Positions 7,259-14,018 of a DNA stretch of 38,726 nt are shown piece by piece (the first letter of the stretch is position 1; every line of letters starts with the position of its first letter). The stretch covers positions 1-38,726 of the forward strand of contig CAMJIA010000008.1 of NCBI GenBank assembly GCA_946405695.1, in the 5' to 3' direction. A program made the position numbers and the translations under genes. Under the pieces are notes generated by a model. It saw only the letters and a list, made by a program, of their open reading frames with translations, was not told where the DNA came from and did not search any database. Source of the stretch: an uncultured Prevotellaceae bacterium. GTDB lineage: Bacteria > Bacteroidota > Bacteroidia > Bacteroidales > Bacteroidaceae.

Positions 7259-9319
7259 ATGATGAAAAAGTTGATATCGTGTATCACGCTGTTGCTCTGT
7301 GCCTTCGTGGCCCAGGCAGCGGACATCACAGAAGACTTCGGCACACTGGCCAAGGCCAAGTATGGTGCCAGCAGTGAACAGACAGTGACGCTACCTTCTG
7401 GTGAGTGGAAGGCATTGAAGATGGAACTCAAGGAGAACAATGGCGTGAAGCAGTTTACCTTCACCAGCGGCACTTCCTCCTATCTCATCACTCCTGCCAT
7501 TGACGACCCTGGCAAGATTGCGGTGAACTGGGGCTCTGGTGGCAACAACAAACTGACCATCAGCTACTCTATAGACGGTGGCACATGGCAGCAGCTTGAC
7601 CAGATATCTTCTGGCGGCTCGGGAGCCAAGAGCTATAGCGCTAAGACGAATCTTGACGGTAGGACGAACGTTCGTTTCCGTTTCGTGGGCAGTTCCAGCA
7701 ATACTTATGTCACTAAGGTCATGATTAAGTCAGCCACTGTCGAACCTACTGTTGATGACCCGACCTATATCACCGAGGGCGCTTGGGTTCCCACCAAGCC
7801 TTTCCCCACAGCCACGAAGGAAATCTATATTGCCCCCGATGGCGACCCCAATGGCGACGGCACAATAGAACGTCCGTGGAACGACCTGCAGCAAGCCATC
7901 AATGCCGCAACTCCCGGCACCCATATCATCTGTCGTGGCGGCACGTACTATCCCAAGAAGCAAAGCGACGGCAAATATACTGTCCGTATCAAGAAAAGTG
8001 GTACGGCAGAACAACCTATCATCATTCGTTGCTATGATGGTGAGAAGCCTGTCTTCGACTTCGTCAATCAGTTGTACGACCAGATGGTTGGTGACCGAGG
8101 CATCACGATGACGGGTAACTACTGGTGGCTCTTTGGCCTGCACATCACCCATGCGGCTGACAACGGCATCAAGCTGGAAGGCTCACACAACCGCATTGAG
8201 CGTTGCGAGTTCTCCTATAACCTCGATACCGGCATCCAGTTGGGCTTTGGTCATAACTTCAGCGACACCTTCCCCGGTGTCAGCGAGAACGATGGCAGCT
8301 ACTGCGCCTATAACGACATCATCGACTGTGACTCACACCACAACTGCGACTACGATGCCAACTACGGCAGTGATGCCGATGGCTTTGCCTGCAAGATGCA
8401 CAATGGCATCGGCAACCGCTTCATCCGCTGTCGTGCCTGGCATAACAGTGATGACTCGTGGGATCTCTTCGAGACTGATTACGATGTCGTGTTGGCGGAG
8501 TGCTGGGCATGGAGTGCCGGTATCGCCTCCGACCACCTATGGGTAAAGGACTACATCACAAAGAGCGGCTCTATGTCGTTCTCAGGCAATGGCAATGGCA
8601 TCAAACTGGGTGGCAACGGCACCGGAGGTTCCTCCAAGGGCATTCATTATGTCTTTAACTGCATCGCCTTCAGTCATAATCAGGGCAGCTCCGTGAAGGG
8701 CTTCGACTGCAACAACCATAAGGGCGGTCATGTGCTGGTAGGTTGCCTGGCTTTCGATAACAGCTACGACTATATGTTCGAAAGTGGCGGCTCTGATGCC
8801 AATACCAAGTATTATAACAATGTATGCCTGGGCAAGCAGGAGATTGACGTGGGCTATGATGACTACAACGGTATTACGGCAGCCATGCAGAAGAATGGCT
8901 GGAGCAATCATCTCACGACAGGTGTGGGCGCTGACGACTATCTCTCGCTCGACGAGGACGATGCCATGCAGCCTCGTGACATCTATGGCGGTCTGCCCCG
9001 TAAGTTTGCCCGTCTGGCAACAGACAGTAAGCTGATTGACATGGGCAATGCCTCTTTCGAGGACGATGCCACCAGCAATGTCGGCAAGGTATGGAAACAG
9101 CTTGTTGAAGACTTCCCTTTCTTGAAACGTAACATTACGGGAACTGCCCGCGACCTCGGTCCCTACGAGCGTCCCGGCGACGCCACCGGCATCATTTCGG
9201 TGGCCGGCGGCAATCCCGCTGACAAGGGCGTTCGCAAGTACCTCAGCAATGGTCGTATCGTTATTCTGAAGAATGGCCAGCGCTACAATCTCCAGGGTCA
9301 GAAACTATATCAGAAGTAG
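7259..9319 (+). CDS. Secreted PL9-family pectate lyase
   Basis: The 686-aa protein has a signal peptide ('MMKKLISCITLLLCAFVAQA'), an N-terminal beta-sandwich-like region (about 21-160) and a right-handed beta-helix (about 185-600). Within the helix, 'SDADGFACK' (D374) and 'NSDDSWDLF' (D398, D399, D402) have the same spacing as the four Ca2+-binding aspartates of Pel9A. 'GNGIKLGG' (K449) is the likely Lys base. The enzyme cleaves polygalacturonate by beta-elimination at or outside the cell surface. The family usually reads SDDGWD or SDDGYD, so Gly to Ser here is a small deviation. The C-terminus ('NGRIVILKNGQRYNLQGQKLYQK') is a short tail I have seen on many Prevotella secreted proteins; its function is not certain. 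No SusC/SusD pair or other pectin enzyme is adjacent, so it stands alone. Confidence 0.88.
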   Translation: MMKKLISCITLLLCAFVAQAADITEDFGTLAKAKYGASSEQTVTLPSGEWKALKMELKENNGVKQFTFTSGTSSYLITPAIDDPGKIAVNWGSGGNNKLTISYSIDGGTWQQLDQISSGGSGAKSYSAKTNLDGRTNVRFRFVGSSSNTYVTKVMIKSATVEPTVDDPTYITEGAWVPTKPFPTATKEIYIAPDGDPNGDGTIERPWNDLQQAINAATPGTHIICRGGTYYPKKQSDGKYTVRIKKSGTAEQPIIIRCYDGEKPVFDFVNQLYDQMVGDRGITMTGNYWWLFGLHITHAADNGIKLEGSHNRIERCEFSYNLDTGIQLGFGHNFSDTFPGVSENDGSYCAYNDIIDCDSHHNCDYDANYGSDADGFACKMHNGIGNRFIRCRAWHNSDDSWDLFETDYDVVLAECWAWSAGIASDHLWVKDYITKSGSMSFSGNGNGIKLGGNGTGGSSKGIHYVFNCIAFSHNQGSSVKGFDCNNHKGGHVLVGCLAFDNSYDYMFESGGSDANTKYYNNVCLGKQEIDVGYDDYNGITAAMQKNGWSNHLTTGVGADDYLSLDEDDAMQPRDIYGGLPRKFARLATDSKLIDMGNASFEDDATSNVGKVWKQLVEDFPFLKRNITGTARDLGPYERPGDATGIISVAGGNPADKGVRKYLSNGRIVILKNGQRYNLQGQKLYQK

Positions 9320-9370
9320 GTGATCGTTTTCCCCGAAACACAAAAGAAAAGAACTGAAGAGAGATACCTA

Positions 9371-10339
9371 TTACTTCATCATTTGCGGGTGATCCTTCTC
9401 TATGTCATAGAGACGCTTGTCGCCTTCGATGTCAAACGACAACAGGGCACTCTCCGTCGTGACATCCAGTGAACAGGGCGCTCCCCCGATGAGGGGCAGA
9501 CAACTGTTGCTACCTACGGGGAACCCACAGCAGACAGGAATTTCCATGTCGTGCAGGTGACTAACCAGCATCTGCTCCACACTACCATACTGCAGGTCAT
9601 ATTTCACAGAACTGAACGCACCGAAGACGATGCCCTTCACCCTTTCGAAATCCAGTTGTAGGCGCAATGAGTAGAACAGTCTGTCTATGCTATGCAGAGA
9701 CTCTTCCACCTCTTCAATAAAGAGGATGACATCCTGCTCAGGGTCGAGTTGAAATCTCGTACCAGAAATTGCCGCATAACTACAGAGATTGCCGCCCACC
9801 AGAATGCCCTCAGCATGGCCACACTTGTTATGGACATTACCAGGTATCTTGTATTGAGGGAGAGTTCCAAACAGCATATTACGCAGAATACTCGTGGCAG
9901 GCTCTTGCTGAGCGGCTATCTGGAATGCCATCGGCCCATGGATACTCATCATGCCCTCTCCAGCCACCGTATAGAGCAAAGTCGTAATATCTCCGTGTCC
10001 TATCAGCCATTTCGGGTGTTGCGTATAACAGTCTGTGGGCAAGCGGTTTAACAAATGAATGGAGCCATAGCCACCACGTGAGCACACAACAGCCTTGATG
10101 CTGTCATCCTCGAAAGCCCACCGTAGATCCATAGCACGTTCATCTGCCGTACCAGCATAGGCATCCACATGCAGACTGGTGGTATGCGGTCCAACAACAG
10201 GTTGGAGTCCCCAACTCCTAATCACATCTGCAGCTTGCATGATAGCCTCTTCCGGCACCCAATAGGCAGGAGATACAAGGGCTACCTTGTCTCCTGCCTT
10301 CAAAAAGGGTGGCTGAATCATCTTCTTACCTAATGACAT
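9371..10339 (-). CDS. Peptidase S66 (LD-carboxypeptidase/MccF) family protein, catalytic residues altered
   Basis: The 322-aa protein has the S66 layout: 'PPFLKAGDKVALVSPAYWV' at the start, 'CSRGGYGSIHLLNRL' (86-100), 'KWLIGHGDITTLL' (110-122), 'LFIEEVEESLHSIDRLFYSLR' and 'CGFPVGSNSCLPLIGG' (271-286). S66 enzymes cut the L,D-bond in muropeptide tetrapeptides with a Ser-Glu-His triad. The Ser normally lies in G-F/Y-S-D and the His in a P-x-G-H motif. Here those positions read G-H-G-D (Gly116) and P-V-G-S (Ser277), so nucleophile and base both appear missing while the Glu region remains. It has no signal peptide and is probably cytoplasmic. It may be a pseudoenzyme or use different residues; fold assignment is confident, activity is not. 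A -7 box at 10398-10405 lies about 60 nt upstream. Confidence 0.82.
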   Translation of the reverse strand: MSLGKKMIQPPFLKAGDKVALVSPAYWVPEEAIMQAADVIRSWGLQPVVGPHTTSLHVDAYAGTADERAMDLRWAFEDDSIKAVVCSRGGYGSIHLLNRLPTDCYTQHPKWLIGHGDITTLLYTVAGEGMMSIHGPMAFQIAAQQEPATSILRNMLFGTLPQYKIPGNVHNKCGHAEGILVGGNLCSYAAISGTRFQLDPEQDVILFIEEVEESLHSIDRLFYSLRLQLDFERVKGIVFGAFSSVKYDLQYGSVEQMLVSHLHDMEIPVCCGFPVGSNSCLPLIGGAPCSLDVTTESALLSFDIEGDKRLYDIEKDHPQMMK

Positions 10340-10397
10340 ATTCTATTGCTAATAACTTAACTAAATTTATCCCGATCGGTTTGTGATTATTTTTGTG

Positions 10398-10405
10398 CAA
10401 AGGTA
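10398..10405 (-). promoter_or_regulatory. -7 promoter box of S66-family gene
   Basis: Minus-strand TACCTTTG matches TAnnTTTG; no TTTG is found at the -33 position. It gives a leader of about 55 nt to the ATG at 10339. Confidence 0.5.
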
Positions 10406-10484
10406 GATAAAAAATAATAGAAACGGAAGAAAAAGTATGCACGCATTTGGGTTTAGCATCAAATTTGTGCATCGGGAGGTGTGT

Positions 10485-10540
10485 TTTTGTAAATTCTGAA
10501 ACTGCTTTTGTAAATTCTGTAACTTCCTTTGTATATTCTG
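10485..10540. repeat. Three 21-bp-spaced direct repeats
   Basis: TTTTGTAAATTCTG begins at 10485 and again at 10506, and CTTTGTATATTCTG begins at 10527. The period of exactly 21 bp (two helical turns) puts all three on one face of the DNA, upstream of the promoter of the repeat-protein gene. This suggests a regulator-binding array. Confidence 0.6.
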
Positions 10541-10548
10541 TGACTAAC

Positions 10549-10579
10549 GTTTAGGGAATTCCCCCTCACGGTTTAGGGA
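10549..10579 (+). promoter_or_regulatory. Paired GTTTAGGGA direct repeats (possible LytTR-type site)
   Basis: GTTTAGGGA occurs at 10549-10557 and 10571-10579, a 22-bp period, ending 6 bp before the -33 box. Two 9-bp direct repeats about two helical turns apart, next to the -33, is the arrangement used by LytTR-domain response regulators. The regulator itself is not in the window, so this identity is an inference. Confidence 0.5.
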
Positions 10580-10585
10580 TTATCC

Positions 10586-10617
10586 TTTGCATCGTCACCC
10601 TTTTCTTCCTACCTTTG
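10586..10617 (+). promoter_or_regulatory. Canonical promoter of the His/Gly/Ser-rich protein gene
   Basis: TTTG (10586-10589), 20 bp, TACCTTTG (10610-10617) is a perfect Bacteroidetes promoter, about 28 nt before the ATG at 10645. Confidence 0.8.
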
Positions 10618-10644
10618 CAGCGAGAACATTAAACAACTGCGATT

Positions 10645-11661
10645 ATGAAAAAGATGATGATAGCCCTTTTAGGTATGCTGACGATAGCAGCATCGGGCAA
10701 GGCAATGAGTTACGAACAGGCTCGCAACGAGGCCCTGTTCCTGACCGATAAGATGGCTTACGAGCTGAACCTTACCGACGAGCAGTATGAGGCCGCCTAT
10801 GAGATCAACCTCGACTACCTGATGGGTGTGACGAGCTATGACGATGTCTATGGCGACTACTGGGAGCGCCGCAATCGCGACCTGAGCTACATTCTGCTCG
10901 ACGCTCAGTGGCAGGCATACATAGCCGCCAGCTACTTCTACCGTCCACTGTACTGGAGCGCAGGCTACTGGCACTTTGGCATCTATGCCCGCTATCCGCA
11001 CCGTGACTACTTCTTCTTCGGACGTCCGGCATTCTATGCTACCTATCGTGGTGCACACGCCTGGCACCTGCACGGCACTCACGGGTACTACTATAATCAC
11101 CGTCACCACTTCCGTCCGGCAGCAGGACGCGCCCACTTCGGCATGCACGACCGCTGGAACCGCGGTGATTTCCATCGCCATCATGGTGGAGCGGTAGCAC
11201 ATCACGGAGGTACAAGCAGACCTCACGGAGGAACAATAGGAAATCACGGAGGTACAAGCAGACCTCACGGAGGTTCAATGGGCAACCACGGCAGCAGCGA
11301 TCGTCGTTTGGGAAACTTCGGCGGTTCACGCACCAGTTCGACCCGCACAACGGTCAACAACACTGGAAGTCACCATAGCGGCTCATTCAGCGGAAACCAC
11401 AGCAGCAGTTCACTGGGGAGCAGCCGTAACAGCGGTTCATTCAGCGGAAGCCACAGCAGCAGTTCACTGGGGAGCAGCCGTAACAGCAGCTCATTCAGCG
11501 GAAGCCGTAGTAGTAGCAGCAACAGCAGCGCCCGAGGAAGCTTTGGAGGTGGCAGCCGCAGCGGCGGCAGTTTCGGAAGCAGTCATAGCGGAGGCAGCCG
11601 CAGCAGTGGCAGTCATGGCGGCGGTAGCCGAAGCGGCGGCTCTTTCGGCAGTCGTCGTTAA
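10645..11661 (+). CDS. Secreted His-rich then Gly/Ser-rich repeat protein
   Basis: The 338-aa protein begins with a signal peptide ('MKKMMIALLGMLTIAASGKA'). Residues about 22-90 are helical and contain 'ELNLTDEQYEAAYEIN', resembling the LTxxQ motif of Spy/CpxP- and DUF4890-like periplasmic proteins. An aromatic and His-rich stretch follows (about 90-190, 'YRGAHAWHLHGTHGYYYNHRHH'). Then come tandem repeats: a 14-aa unit around 'HGGTSRPHGGTIGN', an 18-aa unit around 'SFSGSHSSSSLGSSRNS', and a Gly/Ser tail ending 'GSFGSRR'. His-rich repeats could bind metal, but that is inference. The gene has its own strong promoter with upstream repeats, so it is probably strongly and conditionally expressed. 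Its last 171 bp overlap, on the other strand, the 3' end of the histidine phosphatase gene. Confidence 0.8.
   Translation: MKKMMIALLGMLTIAASGKAMSYEQARNEALFLTDKMAYELNLTDEQYEAAYEINLDYLMGVTSYDDVYGDYWERRNRDLSYILLDAQWQAYIAASYFYRPLYWSAGYWHFGIYARYPHRDYFFFGRPAFYATYRGAHAWHLHGTHGYYYNHRHHFRPAAGRAHFGMHDRWNRGDFHRHHGGAVAHHGGTSRPHGGTIGNHGGTSRPHGGSMGNHGSSDRRLGNFGGSRTSSTRTTVNNTGSHHSGSFSGNHSSSSLGSSRNSGSFSGSHSSSSLGSSRNSSSFSGSRSSSSNSSARGSFGGGSRSGGSFGSSHSGGSRSSGSHGGGSRSGGSFGSRR
11201..11273 (+). repeat. 42-bp-period tandem repeat in coding sequence
   Basis: A 31-bp segment beginning ATCACGGAGGTACAAGC occurs at 11201-11231 and identically at 11243-11273, a period of 42 bp (14 codons). Confidence 0.75.
11383..11517 (+). 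repeat. 54-bp-period tandem repeat in coding sequence
   Basis: Units beginning TCATTCAGCGGAA start at 11383, 11437 and 11491, an exact 54-bp (18-codon) period; the third unit is partial. The antisense phosphatase frame stops in the first codon of the third unit. Confidence 0.75.
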
Positions 11662-12192
11662 GATACGCACCTCAGCATTCATCATACGCTGTACCTCACG
11701 CATGGTACAACCGGCATAGACAGCCAACAGGGCTTTGTTCATAATGCCATGACCTACGGCCACCACCCGTTTCCCCGGGTAGGTGGTCGTTATCTGTTGC
11801 AGGAAATCAGCGGCACGCTGCAGCAGGGCTTGCTCGCTCTCGATGTCATCGGGCCATACCTCGCCTTTCAGGTCGGGAATGAAACGACCTGTAAAGCTGC
11901 CCCAATCGCGCTCACGGAGTAGCGTCGTGGTCCTCACGGGCAAACCGTGAGGCGCGGCAATGATTTCAGCGGTCTGGATGGCACGGCGTAAGTCGCTGGC
12001 AACAATCGCATCAATGGGTTCATCGGCCAGTCGCCGGGCCACCTGTTCAGCTTGTTCCCTACCCCGCTCGTTGAGACAACCCTGCGTCTGTCCCTGCATG
12101 ATCTGGCGGACATTATCAACGGTCTCACCGTGACGTACTAAGAAGAGAGTGGTTGCGCCACTCTCTTCTGTTCTTCTTTCTTCATTTAACAT
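11491..12192 (-). CDS. Histidine phosphatase (phosphoglycerate mutase-like) with read-through Ala-rich tail
   Basis: The 233-aa frame encodes a branch-1 histidine phosphatase: 'LFLVRHGETVDN' with the phospho-accepting His, 'ASDLRRAIQTAEII', and 'VVAVGHGIMNKALL' with the second catalytic His. Such proteins remove phosphate from small molecules (phosphoglycerate mutase, cobalamin or nucleotide phosphatases); the substrate is not evident. The recognisable domain ends near 'NAEVRIL'. The last 57 residues are low-complexity Ala/Thr/Ser, made by reading the Gly/Ser repeats of the convergent gene backwards. The ATG at 12192 overlaps the uridine kinase stop by 11 bp. Longer in-frame starts would overlap that gene much further, so I reject them. 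It is the third gene of an operon after the EEP-family nuclease and uridine kinase genes. Confidence 0.8.
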   Translation of the reverse strand: MLNEERRTEESGATTLFLVRHGETVDNVRQIMQGQTQGCLNERGREQAEQVARRLADEPIDAIVASDLRRAIQTAEIIAAPHGLPVRTTTLLRERDWGSFTGRFIPDLKGEVWPDDIESEQALLQRAADFLQQITTTYPGKRVVAVGHGIMNKALLAVYAGCTMREVQRMMNAEVRILTTTAERAAASATAAMTATAAAASAMTASETAAAAAATSKASSGAAVAATTTASAE

Positions 12193-12799
12193 TGGTAACA
12201 ATGCCCTCAATATACGTTTTGAGAATATGGATACCCGTCTTGTTGTCGCCTCCCCAGGGAATGATGAGGTCAGCAAACTTCTTCGTGGGTTCGATAAACT
12301 GTTCGTGCATGGGCTTGAGCACCTTCTCATAGCGGTCCAACACCATATCGACGGTACGTCCACGCTCTACCACATCGCGACGGATGTTACGAATGAGACG
12401 TACGTCATTGTCCGTATCCACGAAAATCTTCAGGTCCATCATGTCGCGCAACTTCTTATAGTGTAGCGTCATGATACCCTCCAGAATGATGACGGGCTTA
12501 GGTTCTACATGTACGGTCTCCGGCAGACGGTTGGAGATGATATATGAGTAGGTGGGCTGTTCAACGGCCTGACCGTTCTTGAGCATCTTGATATGCTCGG
12601 TGAGCAACTTCCAGTCGAAAGCGTCTGGGTGGTCGAAGTTGATAGCTTTACGCTCCTCGTCAGTCAGTCCCGTCGTATCGTTATAATACGAGTCCAAGGG
12701 GATTACTGCTGCACAATGGGGTGGCAGCACGCTGGCAATTCTCTTTACGACGGTGGTCTTACCAGAGCCTGTACCGCCTGCAATTCCGATAATGTACAT
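12182..12799 (-). CDS. udk: Uridine kinase
   Basis: The 205-aa protein has an N-terminal P-loop 'GGTGSGKTT' (8-16), the substrate-loop motif 'PLDSYYND', 'NFDHPDAFDW' and a basic lid region 'IRNIRRDVVERGR'. These are the standard features of uridine/cytidine kinase. It phosphorylates uridine and cytidine with ATP or GTP in pyrimidine salvage. Length is normal for the family. Its ATG shares a base with the stop of the upstream secreted EEP nuclease/phosphatase gene (TAATG), and its own stop overlaps the phosphatase start, so the three are co-translated. Placing a nucleoside-salvage kinase behind a secreted EEP enzyme fits a role in using extracellular nucleic acids or nucleotides. Confidence 0.93.
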   Translation of the reverse strand: MYIIGIAGGTGSGKTTVVKRIASVLPPHCAAVIPLDSYYNDTTGLTDEERKAINFDHPDAFDWKLLTEHIKMLKNGQAVEQPTYSYIISNRLPETVHVEPKPVIILEGIMTLHYKKLRDMMDLKIFVDTDNDVRLIRNIRRDVVERGRTVDMVLDRYEKVLKPMHEQFIEPTKKFADLIIPWGGDNKTGIHILKTYIEGIVTNVK

Positions 12800-13851
12800 T
12801 ATTGTTTCTGTTCTTTTACGACATATACCAGTGTGGGCAGGTGGTCACTAAAGCCATTGAGCCATACGCCACCAGCATGGGTACGAAGGGTATTGCCCTT
12901 GTAGCGGCCTTCCTGCTGGAACAGGTAGTCGCGACGGAAGATCTGAGCCTTCCAATACTTCAGCGTCGAATAGTCCTTCACGCCCTTCTGGTTCAGCAGC
13001 GAGTGTGAGAGGATAATCTGGTCGAAGAGGTTCCACTTGCCGTCATACATCAGCGTACCGGTACCACTTGCGTGGATATTCCAGAAAGGATTGAACAGAC
13101 CGCCAGGCTTTACATCTTCCAGTTCGCGCTGGGCGCCCAGAGCCTTCGACATAGAAGGATCTGCGGGGTCGTCGTTCATATCACCCATGATGAAGAGCTT
13201 TACATTGGGATCGTCCTTCAGAAGCGAGTCCTTCACGGCACGAATCTGCTTGCCGCCGAGTTCACGATAGTAGCTGGTAGCACCACGTGAGGGCAGGTGG
13301 TTGACGATGATGGTAACATGCTCATCAGCCAGTGTACCACTGACTACAAAGAAGCCACGAGTAGCTCGACGGGCATCCTCAGGCTTATCATATATATAAG
13401 GTACGAGCTTCACATTGCGAACGGAGAACAAGGCGGGATTGTATAACAGACCGCAGTCAACACCACGATGGTCAGGACCTTCAATCAGCAGATGCTGGAA
13501 GTTGCGCTTCTTCAAGGGCTCCTGCTCGCAGAGGTCGGCCAGACAACCGTCATTCTCCACCTCAGAGACACCGATGGCAGCAGCACCTACGGTAGGCAAC
13601 ACGTCGGTACCCATCTCGGCAAGCACACGGGCCATGTTCTTCAGTTTGTTACGATACTTCATACCCGTCCACTTGTTTCTGCCGTCAGGCAAGTATTCAT
13701 AGTCATTGTGACCTTCATCGTGAAGGGTATCAAACAGGTTTTCAAGGTTGTAGAAACCGATGGCATAGACAGAGTATTTCTTGTCTTGAGCCAGTGCGTT
13801 TAGTGTTCCCACCAGGAACAAAACGACCACTAAGGAGAGTAGTTTTTTCAT
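12799..13851 (-). CDS. Secreted endonuclease/exonuclease/phosphatase (EEP) family protein
   Basis: The 350-aa protein starts with a signal peptide ('MKKLLSLVVVLFLVGTLNALAQ'). All main EEP motifs are present: 'FYNLENLFDT', 'GVSEVEN' (metal-binding Glu), 'GPDHRGVDCGLLYNP', 'VNHLPSRG', 'GDMNDDP' and 'FSDHLPTLV' (D336, H337). The superfamily hydrolyses phosphodiester or phosphomonoester bonds in DNA, RNA or small molecules. Export plus a complete active site suggests an extracytoplasmic nuclease or phosphatase. It is the first gene of the leftward operon with udk and is divergent from the TonB receptor operon. EEP genes are often found beside DUF5689 lipoprotein and TonB receptor genes in Bacteroidetes, which supports a joint role. 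A near-consensus -7 box (TATCTTCG, 13880-13873) lies just upstream. Confidence 0.87.
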   Translation of the reverse strand: MKKLLSLVVVLFLVGTLNALAQDKKYSVYAIGFYNLENLFDTLHDEGHNDYEYLPDGRNKWTGMKYRNKLKNMARVLAEMGTDVLPTVGAAAIGVSEVENDGCLADLCEQEPLKKRNFQHLLIEGPDHRGVDCGLLYNPALFSVRNVKLVPYIYDKPEDARRATRGFFVVSGTLADEHVTIIVNHLPSRGATSYYRELGGKQIRAVKDSLLKDDPNVKLFIMGDMNDDPADPSMSKALGAQRELEDVKPGGLFNPFWNIHASGTGTLMYDGKWNLFDQIILSHSLLNQKGVKDYSTLKYWKAQIFRRDYLFQQEGRYKGNTLRTHAGGVWLNGFSDHLPTLVYVVKEQKQ

Positions 13852-13872
13852 AATTGTTTAGATTTATTGCTG

Positions 13873-13880
13873 CGAAGATA
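13873..13880 (-). promoter_or_regulatory. Weak -7 box for EEP-udk-phosphatase operon
   Basis: Minus-strand TATCTTCG matches 7 of 8 positions of the pattern TAnnTTTG, 22 nt before the ATG. No clear -33. Confidence 0.35.
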
Positions 13881-13955
13881 CGCATTATTTTTGAAAAACT
13901 ATCATTTTCTTCAAAAAAAAACACGAAAAAATACTTTTTTTTGCATTTAATTTGT

Positions 13956-13963
13956 TATCTTTG
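13956..13963 (+). promoter_or_regulatory. -7 promoter box of TonB receptor operon
   Basis: TATCTTTG is a full -7 match 55 nt before the ATG at 14019. A TTTG lies only 12 bp upstream, so there is no proper -33. It excludes the in-frame ATG at 13854 as the start. Confidence 0.55.
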
Positions 13964-14018
13964 CAGCAGAATCTTTGAACCGCAATATTTAAAAACACAT
14001 TTATTAAATAACAATCTT

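Noticed and set aside
12193..12363. N-terminal extension of the histidine phosphatase
   Set aside because: Lies wholly inside uridine kinase coding sequence and matches nothing in the family.
13854..14018. N-terminal extension of the TonB receptor gene
   Set aside because: Contains the -7 box; the signal peptide begins at 14019.
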